Shown: positions 22,938-37,100 of the stretch, piece by piece
Layout: every line of letters begins with the position of its first letter
Position numbering within the stretch: the stretch's first letter is position 1
Source of the DNA: Haliotis asinina
Taxonomy: Eukaryota > Mollusca > Gastropoda > Lepetellida > Haliotidae
Length of the DNA: 64,000 nucleotides
Assembly: GCF_037392515.1 (NCBI RefSeq)
Contig: NC_090280.1
Coordinates: 75,132,504-75,196,503, forward strand
Direction: 5' to 3'
Made by a program: the position numbers and the translations under genes
Notes under the pieces: generated by a model
Database searches by the model: none
Told to the model about the DNA's origin: nothing
What the model saw: the letters and a program-made list of their open reading frames with translations, nothing else

Positions 22938-25900
22938 ATGGCAGTTCGTCTGCAGGAAGGTATCGACCTGAATGACCTGAGAGAAAGTAAAGACGTAATC
23001 CTTTCCTTGGCAGAGAATCAGGAACAAGGTATGGACATCACATCTTTGATTTTCATCTGCATATCAAAGAGGAGTTAAACCAAACATGTTTTAACATGTT
23101 TGTTTATTGGTATTTCAAGGTTGTTTAAAGTTCTGTCTTTTTCTAGAGTCCTGTTACGGACAGGAGCTATTAACCAGGATTACATCAAGTTTCCAGGCAT
23201 GAAAACTGAAAGTGTTATATGGGAGTCACAAGCTTCTGCCAATACACTCATTTACACTACAACCCATAAAGATCAGTGTTGGAATTGGTCTTCAGTAACC
23301 CATGCTTGTCGTAAGAGGCGACTAATGGAATTGGGTGGTCAGAGTGCTGACTTAGCTGATACAGAGCATCATATCCCATCTGCGCAGAATGATGCACATA
23401 CTGTTGATCAGTGGATTGTGTGGTCCAGACTCAATGATTTGCAGCTTGCCACCAGAGATTTGCAGTCTGCCAAATATGGTGTAAAACTAAACTCACCCAC
23501 TCACTCGCATTCACACTGGTCTACTTCACACTCAAACACAAGCACACACATTCAGCAGGTTTGCAACAAGTACAGTATGACTCAGAGTATTTTTTTCAAA
23601 TTTGTAGTGGCAAATACAAATATTTGTTTATGAATACATGTTCTGCATGCTAACTGTCTTGTGTTTCAGGAACAAGTAACCACAAAACATTTTTAGCAGA
23701 AGGAACAGCAAAATAAATTAAAGTTTCTCTCGTCAAATTTTGTTTGCAAATGATGACAGCATGCTCAAAAATTAATATTTGTATGGGGGAATCCCCCAGG
23801 AAACCTTGCTGCTTTATGGCTGGAACATACGTCTGCTGTGCATGTATATGCAACATTGATAGGGCTGTGTTTTAGGAATGCAAAGTGTTTTTCCTACTGC
23901 AAACACTGTACATTATTTTTAAAAAATTGCACTGCTGACTTCTATGCGCTGAAAATATTTGAAAGTCACACCCTCCAATTTGGATGTTTCATTCATTTTC
24001 AGACGAAAGTCGAGACCTCCAACTGGACAATGATTATTTTGATCCAGAAGATGTGCTACAAAATGTTTTTCCTATGGAGGAATGTGACTCAGATGAGTCG
24101 GAACCATTTTTTGTTCGGATGGCCAGAAACATGCTTGATGTGACAGGAGATGGTGGAGTGATGAAGAAGATCCTCACCCCAGGGGTTGGTTCAGAAATAG
24201 ATCCAGATGCCCTTGTACGGGGTAAGGTTCTCTTCCAGAGCTCTAGATAGCTTTTGCAATCTGGGTATTGTCCCTTGGTGTCTGTAATAAGTGGGTACTA
24301 CTGATCTTCAGTGGGTACTCACATTTTCTGATACCCACTCTTTTTTCAAAATGTTGGTATTTTCTATGTGAATACAGTCTAAGTAAACTTATCCTCAGTA
24401 CTTTTCATTACACTCCATGACTGAGTCTAACAAAACCTTATAGGAGGTCATGTCAGGTAACCTTTGAGATTGACCAATCAGAACACAGCTTACCAAATTG
24501 CAAAGGTGAACATTCTCACATACCTTTTGAACTTTTTATCTCGAAAAGGTTTGTACCCGAACTATTCCGACTGCTATTTAGCGTATGCTCGCTTCCGGGT
24601 GATGCACGTACAAGCATGATAACTGTAAGTCAACTATCGCTGAAAATAGTGTTTTTGGCAATATTCAAGGATGTCATCTTGCGGAAATATTAGCTAATTG
24701 TAACCATGTCAACAGAAACCCCCCAAGCGTATATACTGCAGGTCAAATAACTGTGTCATATGCGGATTTTTGTTTGTGGAGAGATCTGTGTCAGTGACCT
24801 GAATATTTTGAAAGTCCCTCCCATCCCTAAATAGTAGCCGTTCTGATTGGTTAAATCTCTCTAACTGTCTCACGTTTGATTGGACGGTTGTTAGTCGCTC
24901 AAAGGTTTCCTGACGCAACCTTCTACTAGGTTTTGTTAGACTCAGTGGTGGAGTGTACCAAAATACACTGACACTAAGTTTACTTAGACTTTGTCAATAT
25001 TGTGAAAAAATGTTTAAGAAGATAATTATAACCAGTTGTTTGTACTTCAGCTGTTTATGTGGTTGTTTAAAAAGAAATGCAAAAAATGTGAAGCCTTAAC
25101 AAGAAGAGCGATTTCATTGGATGCTGTTTTCATAAGAACTGATAAAAATGAGTGTTACAAACATAATTGGCTGGATTGTGCAAATGTTTCTTTCACACAC
25201 GAATGTTTCTTTCACACACATCCATCATTCATAAAGTGTACAGTTACATAGTGAAATTCATTCGGTAATCCACCCCGTCCACTCGTAACATTTGACAGTT
25301 GGCTACTTTCTGTTACACATTTGTTTTCACTGGTATATGTGTGCAAATCAGCAACTAACCAAAGTGTTCCTGTAATTTCCTTGGTATATCTGGGACACTA
25401 CAAGTACATTTTAATGTATATTTTGGAAATTTCGACGCATATTTTACACGGATATGCAGGTTATCTAGACTTATGTTTTACTTGAGTGTAGCAGCATCAA
25501 AACTTTGTCTTTTGTGGAGACTTGGAGTGTAGTTTTCAACGGAATCACAAAAGAACACGCAGAACTGAAATTAGCTTCCTTTTTCACATGATATAAGCAT
25601 GATAGAGTCAGGTTGTCAGTGATGGCTAGTGTTTAATGGTTACCAAACATTCAGTTATCAGGCCATCTGATTTAATAGTTAAATACATGTATGTAATCTG
25701 ACAAACTGTGTAGTACTGACATGTATTCCATGATGTGAAATACAGTCGTCCCCCGCAAAAACGCGGGTCTCAGGGGGTCTCTAACCCCCCGCGTTATTAG
25801 ACACCCACGTTATTGCTCACATGAATATAGGTCAAGTGAAAGACCCAGCAACAAGAGCGTATATATACATTGCATTTGGTACATGTGTGCGTGTGTATAT

Positions 25901-28148
25901 ACAAAACGTAACCATACAATATGTGCATCTGTGAATGGTTACGAAACTAGCCTTTGATGGAGAAAATAAAACTTACAAAAGTGTTTCTGTGTTTTCTTTC
26001 CGATGCAAATCTGTTTAACCGAATCCGCGGTATCGCGAAGTGCGTTATTGCAAGGGACGACTGTACTGGCATATTGCATCTTTAAATTATACTGCAGCAT
26101 CAAACCTACGTCATTAACTCACTAACGTACTTTTGCTGTTTTCAGTACACTATAATGCATATTTAGAAGATGCGATTGAGCCTTTCGATTCCAGTCGTTT
26201 GCGAAAAACTATCAAGAAATTTCGACTCAACAAAGGTAATGAAATGTTTGGACATTGAAATGAGAAATGTGATGTTTCACCTGTGTCTTTGACTGGGACC
26301 CGTGAAGGTCCAGGGGTAGAATAGGCCTTCAACAACCCATGCTTGCCGTAAAAGGCGACTATGCTTGTCGTAAGAGGCGACTAACGGGATCGGGTGGTCA
26401 GGCTCACTGACTTGGTTGACACGTCATCGCTTCCCAATTGCGCAGATCGATGCTCATGTTGTTGATCACTGGATTGTCTGGTCCAGACTCGATTACTTAC
26501 AGACCGCCGCCATATAGCTGGGATATTGCTGAGTGCGGCGTAGAACTAAACTCACTCACTCACTCTTTGACTGGTATGGTTATGGGAGAGAATGTCTTTG
26601 TCCTTATGAATACTTTTTCTACCCTTAGAAATATACAGAATATATCCAAGTCTTTAATCCCAGCTTACTCAGATTATGTGTTTGGTTTGTAGTGCCCCAT
26701 ATATGCTGGTCGGTTTTGAAAACACATGCATCCCTTTAGGATTTTAGGTACCTCTTAGATGCTAGGATATGGCATGATGTAATTGAAAGCACTGTAAAAG
26801 AATATGAAAACCCAACTCACTCACTAGGGTTGGTAATTGCTAAACATTCCAAATCGCGATATATTGTGATGTGTTGGCGTATTGCAGTAGGTATTGTAGC
26901 ATATTTTGAAAGTGAAGCACATGGTTGAAGTAATGAAATTACTTTTTCCTTTCTTTTGAAACAATGCCACAGGGCATTGTCAGGACTCAGTTGTGATTGT
27001 ACAAGAGATCAATTGAAAATAGACTTCGCTCTGGAGTTTGGAACTTGAGTAAAAGCTTCCCATCTTCCATTTTGCTTTGTTTATCCCTAAGAGTGCCTGT
27101 GATTTATCTATAATGATGTAAAGGAAACACAAATGTTATCAGTTTCCTTACTACATCATGAAAATTACCGATCATGTTTGCAGTAATTGCCAATTATATT
27201 GGGTGAACCAGTGCACAAGAATGTACCATAATATATCACCCACCCCATCTCTTATCTACTCATCAACTCTTTCTGTAACATGCAACATCCTCTGAAAAAT
27301 GGAAAGATTTAACTGCAATTTGAGACCAGATTGTGCACACACTATTTACGTTTTTGTGATGAAACCACATAAAGAAAAAACTACTAAACACAAAAAAGTA
27401 CCCTATTTAACAAAATATCTTTGAACTGTGTTTGCAGGAGAAGTTTTCACCGGGTTTAACGTGGCTGTGAGTTCCATGAAGAAAGGGGAATTATCCAGGT
27501 TCCTTATTAAACCTGAGTATGCCTTCGGAGCCATGGGCTGTCCTCCTCGTATCCCGGCTGATGCAACATGTAAGACATTCCTTCCTGGATTTAAGTTCAA
27601 TTAGGTCTCCATTTCAGGTGATTTCTGGGCCAGAACAGTCTTTGACTGTATATTACCAAATCATCGTATCTCCATGGTGTGGATCTCTCGCATTGTGATA
27701 GAGTGACTGTTTTGTATGGTTTGACCTCGATTAATTACTGCCTGCTGTGGTTTAACTTTAGGCTTTAGCAAGGTGAATGTCTGTCTGTCTCTGTTTCTGG
27801 AACAGAGCCCGGATCCACAAAGTGTTCTGAGCACTATGTAAATTTTGTGGATAGAGATTTTCTTCATAAGTTTGATTTGATAATTTGCAGTGGGGGATTA
27901 TCCCACCTTAGTGACAATGCATGTAGTTCATAAAAAACACAGAAAGATGACTGGCCATTGTGAGTTGTGATCCTGGGTTGTAGGATTGAGACCTGGTTGG
28001 TTGCCTGTCACGATACTCTAATCAGTGGTTGAACTGCTCTGTCTGAGTTTCATTGTAGAAATTGATGAGCAATACGAAAACTGGCATGTTAAGGGATGAC
28101 AACTTCTTTATTATGTTATGATGTGGTTTCTTATTCAGTTGTCAAGCT

Positions 28149-28183
<35 letters not shown>

Positions 28184-31100
28184 TCTTATTTCAGTAATGT
28201 ATGAGATCCAGCTGTTGAGTTTTGTGGAAAAGGAAGGAGTTGACGACTACTACAGCATGACGGATGTAAGAGAAATGTTTACACCATACAACTGTTGCCT
28301 TTCTTAGTAATGTTAATACATTGGTACTGCTCCCTATATGAATGTTGCCAAACATTATAGCCTGTGAAGATCTGGTTTATGATTGCTCTTTAGTAAACCC
28401 TGCTTGTAGAAAGGATTTGACTTATGGGATCGAGTGGTCAGATTCGCTGACTTCGTTGACACGTCATCATATCCCTTTTGCGTGGATTGATGCTCATGAC
28501 TTTGACCACTGAATTGCCTGTTCCATTTACAGACTTCCGCTATATGGCTGGCATATTGCTGAGTGTGGTATAAAACTAAAGTCACTCACTCACCAGCCTA
28601 TTTTGCCAAAATATATTGCACTAATTTACATGTGACTGAAAAAAAAGTCATCTAATCAAATTGTCTTTTTTCACATTTGTGTGACGGAATGTATGAAAAT
28701 ATTGAGGATAAATGCTCTTTGCTGCAGTTATTTCAAATTACTTTAGTTACCTCCCTTCCTCTGTGCAGCACCTGCTCTCAACAAATACTTCCGTTTATGG
28801 TTTTAAGCATTATTGATAACCTCCAGGGTATACATTCTGATAAATCTCCTGTATTCCCTGGATGGATCTACCAGCATTTTATCCAAGCAGGTGTCTACTT
28901 TGGGAAATTGAGCATACCAATCACATCTCACTTTCGCTCCTTAAATTGTTAAGATGATTAAACCTGGTAACACAGATGATGCAGAGGTACTCTGAAAGAG
29001 GAAGGAGTTCTTGCTTATGGTTATTTATTGTTGCAGACCTGATTTGTCTGTATGAGTTCCCCCTCCAAATCTGAGTGGCACTTAGAACAAATGTCATAGC
29101 TGTGATCATTGGTTGTAATGGTGGCTTAACCGATTGGCTACTGTGAGAATGCAGAGCCATGGGAGGTAATAAAATTAGATGCATCCAGGGTATGGTGGAG
29201 ATTTACTGGAACATTTAGCCTGGAGATTATCGAGGATGGGTTTTTAAGTTGCCTACCAACCAGTGTAACTGCATTTTAATGCTGGAAGCCTAGATGGCAA
29301 TGAACTCATGGTGGACAAAACCATTCTGTTGCCTTATTGCTGAAATATGTCCTTGAAAATGTTCATTCATTGCCCGAAACAGCATAAAATGTCAGAATTT
29401 TACTGAGCTGCATTTACTTGAGCATATAGTAGAATAACCTTTCAAAACATCTTCCCAGCTATGTCATGACGCATGTGGATTGAGATACTTGAGGTGATGC
29501 AGCTGTTAGACCTTTTTCTACTTTGGTGATGACACACTATGAAACATACTCGTAATATAATTTATGTAAAAGGTTCACTTCTGAAAGTTTTTAAAAGATA
29601 CATTCAAAGTTGAAAAATATATTTCCAAACAAAACACTGATTTTGATATATTTTCATCAAAATGGCCCTTATTCTCCGTCTTGGAGCCTGATGACTTTGG
29701 TTAACTGGTGATATTTTACATGTATTTTTTCCAGTTGTATGAACAAAGTCTGTTTACACTTTATATACTTTGCATACTTGATTTGTGATCAATAAAAATA
29801 CATCCATGCATGTATCCATCCATCTGAGGTACACATGCACTGAACTGGGACACATACAGTACTTTGTCCAAGTCCTTTGCACGTTGCTGAACCCGCAACT
29901 AAAAGTTTGCACATGTTCATGTGGCCACCATATGGTCATATACCAGTGGAGGTCTGCAAAGTCAGTTGCTGCGCCTTAGACAACTCTGCCACAAGATCAC
30001 CAAATTTTGTAGCCATAGTGACTGACAAGGCATGTTTTATTTCATTGCTTTCTTTCAGGAGGAAAGAAGACAGCTGCCATTTTCTAAGTTACGTCAAGTT
30101 GCTCACTCAGAAAAGCAGGTATGTTGCAGTTTATGTGCACCCTAACAGGAGAGTTCATGAATCATGTTTGATAAAACTTAGAACTGATATCTGTGTTGGA
30201 TGACCTATAAATGATGAAACTTTGTTCAAGGTTCATAAACCTTTGGATGGATGAAAACTCCAAAGTTTTTGCAGAAATAATTCATATTAGTATGAACTTG
30301 AGTAACGCTTAACACTTATCATGTGTGAAATTTGTTTTAGAGGTCAAGGTCAGAGGTTATGGTCACTTTCTCATGACAAGTTATGTCTGTATCATAAGAA
30401 GACCACGTATTTGATGCACCACATACATATGCAACGTTTGATGTTTATGTATGTGATTTCTGGATGTGGGAGGTCAAGGTCAAATTTCTATTTGGAATTG
30501 ACAACACTCGAAACTTCCATACTTATATACTTGCAAAGCCTGTTGTAGTGTTGCAATCACTTTAAGGACCTTATCTGTAGGCAGTTCAGTGTTGTGACTT
30601 AAGGTCAAGGTCATCAGACCAAAAACGCTTTGACCATTGTTGTGATGGGGACAAGAGGCTAGCATTGGTGGATGCAGAAGGTGTATCTGCCCCAGGATTG
30701 TGTTTCCGGTCTCACTATTGTGCTTTGGTGGGTTTTTCCAAACCAAACGTTTGGTTTTAGAAGGTTTAGACTGGAAATTTATTGGCAGGGATGTATTGTT
30801 TCAGATTTCAGATTCAGATAACAGACATATAAAGATAAGCATTCATGTGGAGTGTAATCTCCTTTCAAATAATCAAGGATCCATTTTCAACCAATCAGAA
30901 TGCAGCACACATTTATTCAGGCTACAATATTTTAGGAAGGCAATGAGTACTACCATTGCAACAACTTTCGCAAAGCTGTGGGGAAGTACCAGCTGGCGGT
31001 GAGGATCATGGAGGATGCACACCTGAAGGACTACAAGGAACAGCAGGAGCAACGAAAGCTGCTACTGAAGCTCTACCTCAACCTGGCCCTGTGCTGTGAG

Positions 31101-34100
31101 AAGATGGGGGAGGTCAGACGTGCCCTCCACAACTGCGCCAGTGCCTACAGGCTGGATCCAAAGAATGCCAAAGTGCTTTACCATTATGGAAAGGTAAGAT
31201 ATTGTTTGCTCTTTGGTGTATGTTTGATCAGTGATTGTTGCACTGTTGAAAGAAAATGTGACCAAATTTTACAGTGAAAAGTGTCAACTATTTACATTAA
31301 TGTACAGTTTGTTCAGCTTGACCTGAGCTACTCTACATATGCATGATCCGGGAGGTCAAATGGCACAAACAGCTGGTCGAGTTGCTGCGAAACATGCGTA
31401 CATGGATTCGTTACAGAACTTGTCCCAGAGAAAACAATTCTTCTGAAAAAACAATCCTTTTCATGTTTTAATTGGATTGTTTTTTTATAGTCATAAGCTG
31501 TCTAGTATGGTTTACTAACTTTACAACGTAGAGTCGGTTTCTTTCAAAATCCGATTCACTGCTGCTGCTCACTGCCTAAATGCCTCAAAAGGAAACAATA
31601 AACCATCTGTAGCTAATAGTTGATATCAAATGGCGACCTCATGTCGGCTGTTCAAAAATGTTGACCATCAGCTGATGATGAAGTGGTCGCAGAATCAACA
31701 GTCTACTACAAAGAAGTCCTTTGGTGACGAGATCGTCCCTCTACAGGAGCAACATGTCTACGATGAGTCGGTGTTGATGCTACACTTGGAGCAGTCAGTC
31801 ATCAAAGCAGACATCTCTATGAGTCAGCCATGACTGCACTCAACGCAGCTGTGTGCAACATGAGCCTGGTAAAGGTCATGTTGAAGAAGAACAAAGACTA
31901 TAATCTCCAACTACATCGACTGCTGCTCCAGGTGAGCACTCAACTAGGTGTGCACTCACTCCAGAGGATGAAGAGGAGGCGTATGCACACACCTTTCAGG
32001 AAGATCGTCACCATCATTCTTATCATCCCGTTTCGGAGAGAGATCCTCTTGGGTCGAGTGAGTGCACCCGCACAGGTGAGTGCACTCACGTGGATGACTA
32101 CGCTCGCTTGAGTGAGAAAGCTAACGTGGGTGTGCACTCACAGGTCACCTCGTCAACGGAGAAGATCTTCAGCAGTCTCCCCAGTTTGTCAAAGGCGCCG
32201 TCAGTACTTGTCCCCTTCAGACCCGGACTGGCATAAGAAGGATCGTCGGGATTCATCGAATGCATCGCACTCACGGAAGGATGAAGACGGATATTACTGA
32301 TCGTCTTCTGTGAAGGAAGTTCTCAGACTCAGAAGTCATATCGTGAATCACAAATAGTGTGGACTTAGTCTCACCATCCAAGGACTCCAACTCACCCAAC
32401 TTTTGCCACCTTTCAACGCTCGTCGCTTTCCTCTTCACCATAGGGAGCCCTCCATCAGAAGGACACCTCTACAAGGCGCACCTTCTTTCGGAGCCGATTT
32501 AGAACCGTCAACGAGACTCTCATCTCAAGGTCAGCAATCCTGCGAACAAGGAATGATCCTATCAACTTTCATCACTCAGAAGGATCAGTAGTTTTTGTTC
32601 GAATACATCGTCTCAACTACCAAGGGACGGAATTTACTTCCTTGACAAGATTGAAGAGATAGCAAGGATGATCGCCCAAGACTTCAGAGAAGTCATGATG
32701 TCAAGTCCATTGTCAACTTGACAACGGTGCTCATGCAGACAAGTCAGCTTTGCACTAACAAATCCGAGTTCTCCAGAGTCCAGAGAACGAGAGATAAGAA
32801 GTTTATTACCGGTGCACCCAGGAGGTTGAAGATCAGGGTCGGAACGACTGGAGTTTTCCACCCTCAGCCATTCCCATACAACCGTCTCCAGTGGGTGAAT
32901 GTTTTCAACTCTACTGGAAGAATTGGGGAATTCTTAATGATGAATACGTCACAAAGGTTTTTGGAGACGACTACATACCACTGCAAACTACACCTCCGAT
33001 CACAAGAGATGATGGTATTATCTTCGGGGACATATCTACCTGGAAGACAAATTGTCTACATCAGCTTCAAGAGGCTGAAGTTTTTTCGCGCGCTTTACTC
33101 ATCTAGACACATGCTCGCCAAACAGCATGGTTGCAAACAAACCTAAATACTAGCAAGGGTATCACTGTTTGAACCGATTTCATGATGATCAGTTGTCTGC
33201 TACACAGGTGACATCACGTCTACAGTCTGATTGGTCTGACTGGCAAAGAAAGCTGGTGATGTTACATCTACATTCTGATTTGTCATTGAGAGACAACGCC
33301 CTGCGCTGAATGTCGTGTTATTGTTCCAGTATCAGGAAGTTGTCAGTGACTTTCAGTGCTGGAAAGATGTTGATTACACACTAGATTAACAGTTTAGAGC
33401 ATCATTTGATTTGTCAGGCAGCATAGAGATCTTCTAACAGCAGACTCAATGTGGCCTATCAATGAATGACAGCTCCTGATCGGACAGGCTTCCAGCTATA
33501 ACTAGACTTCCTGCAAATGTCAACACGCTCATAATGAATAGTATTGACAATCTGGACACGAAGAATGACGTATCTTCACAGCTTACAAGTTCATCATGAG
33601 AGAATTCAACTCAGTCTACAGTTGGATTTCACTATCAGGCTACTAACTCAGCTCGGATGGAATGTGAATCTAAATTCCTCTGGATTTGATTCATCACTAC
33701 ATGGAAATACACCGCTGTCCCAGAGAATCGGTGGGTCAAAGTTCAAGTTGATGTTAGAACAAGTTCTACTCTCTCCGCTATCATTACGATAGGGTCAGTG
33801 TCTACTCGGTCTGCTCGCATCTTCTCAGAATATGACCAGAAGAAAACGCCTACAACTATGTCTATGACAGCGATTCCTGAGTCATGGTTTCACGTCTTGA
33901 CGGGTTTACGATGGACAACTTGAAACCAGACCCGCTATGGGGAACTCGCCAGTCAGATGTCTGTGCAGGAAGTTATATGTTACAGTTGGCATTCAAAAAC
34001 CATCTCTATGTAGACAAGTCTCTCCAAGGATGGGGTGCCCATCTGAACAACGATGTTGCAGTAGGAATCTAGAAGACAGAAGATCGAACTCTTCCCATCA

Positions 34101-37100
34101 ACCAGTTGGAAAGTGGTGATTCATGCTATCCATCACTGGTCGACAACACTGGGAGACAAGCTACTGATGATCCACACAGACAACAGTGGCTTTCTGCTTA
34201 AACAAGCAAGGGTAAATGAGATCGCCATCTCTACTACACCTGTTGTTTCAACTTTTCGACATGGTCGGAATCTCCAAATAAAAGCATGTCACATACCAGG
34301 AGTCTGCATCATTATGGCATAAGCGCTCACCTTATCTCGTCCTCTTCGTCCATCACCAACAGAGTGGATGCTGCTTCGAGAGGCGTTTTAACTAATCAGA
34401 CAGACATTTGGATCGCCGCAAATAGACTTATTTGCAACAAGGTTCCACAAACAGACTACAACCTTTGTGTCACCGGTACCAGATCCTTTAGCCTGGACAA
34501 CAGACACTCTCAGCATCCCATGGGAAGGACTAAACGCATTCGCGTTTCCCCTCGGTGCTGCTACCAAAAGTCATCAAGAAAATAAAACAGACCAGGAGGC
34601 TACAATTGACTTTGGTTGCGCCTTACTGGCCAACGAGACATTGGTTTCCAACACACATAGAGGAGTTAGGACAACCAACACTACAACTACTAGATTGGGA
34701 AAATCTTCTTGCCGATCCCTACACGAAAGCGGCACACAGCAACCCATCTGCGTTCCGACTTCACGTGTGGAATGTATCAAAATCTGTTTAAAACACAGGA
34801 TACTCAATGAGAGCAGGGAAAGCAGTTACCTTAGCCTTACGGGAATCCACTCACAGCCTTTATGATGAAAAGTGGAAGCGTTCTGAGACATACACCAAGA
34901 AGAATGGCTTCACGGTGATAAGGCAGCATATCCACAGATAGCAGAATATTTATGTCACTTACGACATTCCTGAGGTCTGAAAGGCTCTACATTATCTGTA
35001 TACTTAGCAGTTCTCAGCTCAGTTGTCACCATGGAAACAGGGACCAAGCTGACTAAAGTACCTGAGCTACTTGCCTTGCTGCACTCCTTCAAGTTGGAAG
35101 GTCATTAACATAGATTTAAAGTTCCAGCATGGGATCTAAACATCATACTCCGAAATCTCGCACGTGATGCGTACAAGACACTTGATCGGACCTCATTTGA
35201 ACTGCTAACTCAGAAGACGCTGTTGTAACTTGCCTTGGCTACAGCTTCACGAATGTCAGAAATTCATGCTCTAGACTTCAACCACACAAGCTTTGATGCA
35301 AGTCATCAACAGACAGTGCATCGTGGTCTACGATGGGATTTTATTGCAAAAATCAACTGCCAGATCAACCGGATAGACAGTTCCACACACCGGCACTATC
35401 TTCAATCCCTAGACCCCATGATACTCAAGATTTATCATTATGTCCAGTCAGAGCATTGAAGATATACATCGCAAGTACCAAGTCTAGAAGCCAACGTTTC
35501 AAGCGCCTGTTCATCCCTATATCTACTGAGACACTTACGGAAGTGTCCCGCAACACTATCTTAGTGTGAATCAGAGCTGTTATATTGAAAGTCTTTAAAG
35601 CAGCAGGATTGGAACCTCCACAAGCCTTGAACCCACCTAATTTTCGTCGTTACAAGTTTCTGTTGGGGGGGGAATTATTGGACGTAATTTTGAACAGCCA
35701 GCAGAATCCAGCGTGGTCAGAATAAGGAAAAATATGTAATTTTCTGAATAAAATTGATATTTTACACTTATCCTGACTCATGACGAAAGCCCTCCCAGCC
35801 GCCCTCACAGACACACTGAATTCTCATATTCTCATGTCAGGCGATAATAGAAGAGAGTGAGTATCATGGCCGATCAGCTGACCATGTGTTCAGGAGGGAA
35901 GGTAACTCATGGGTGAGTGTGAATTTTACGTCCGCTTCTTTTAGAAGCGAACATCATGGGATTTCAAGGGATAAGCAATTAAGCATGAGTCAAGATAAGT
36001 ATAAAATATCTCTGAACAACTGTAACCTTTGTCTTCAAATTTGGTGACACGAGTTGATTTAGATGATATTGACTTCATCTCAAGATCACCCAGACTCTAT
36101 GACCACTTTTCAAATTCGTGTTAACGTGATATCTCATGCGCTGTTGTACACAATGTCATCAAATCTGTTAACAGCCTACATTACATTGGGGGATTGCGGA
36201 GACACCAGTTGATTTGGGTGACCTTGACCTTATTTTCAAGTTCACCATGATTATTGTTGACAGAATATCTCATGAACTGTTGTACCCAACGTCTTCAAAT
36301 TTGGTGACAGCCTACATTGACCTTATTTTCAGACTTATGTTAACATGATATCTCATGAAACATTGCAACCAGTGTCTTCAAATTTTTTTATCATGTTGAC
36401 AGCCTACATTGGATTATTATGCAGACACCTGTCATTTCATGCATCTTGTGTGTGACCAAAAAGTAAGAAGTAGTGAGTATGTTATAAATTCTTGATTCTT
36501 GTTTAGCAGCTATATCACTGGCAAATACTTGTTTTACTTGTTTCAGTCCTACAGAATGGATAAGAATTTCAAAATGGCAAGACAATTTCTTGAGAGGGCC
36601 CAGAAGCTGCAGCCAAATGATTCGAAACTCAACAAAGAGATTCAAGAGCTGAACAAGTGGGTTTATATATGAAAACTTAATAGAAGGCTAAAACCACATT
36701 GTAATACAGGAAATGACTTTAAGTCTCAATGGAGTTTTTGAACATTTTTTTTTAATATACACCTGAAGTCATGTTTGAGGAAAATATGAATTGTGTTTAC
36801 AAAGCCTGTTTTGCCAAAAAAGTATTGTATGAGGTTAGAAATGTTTTTGTTTGTGGAAAGGGAAGAGTTTGCACACACACTACAATGACATCGAGATGTA
36901 TGTGCACCTGCATGCATTGAATCTTAAATTGCCAGCTTGAATGGCAATTGTTTACTTGTTTTCTGAACATAGCAGCTATGGCTAGTTTAACGAGACAACA
37001 ATGACAAGCCATTGGACGTCTACCCAATCTCCTGCGATGTTTCTTATTGCCTTTCAGTATAGTTGTGACAGGGTCAGTGCATAAGTGATGACAAGCAGAA

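Noticed and set aside
23100-23633. A 177-codon plus-strand frame in FKBP6 intron 1
   Set aside because: It runs through a type 2 SINE and intron sequence; the same SINE frame is broken in other copies.
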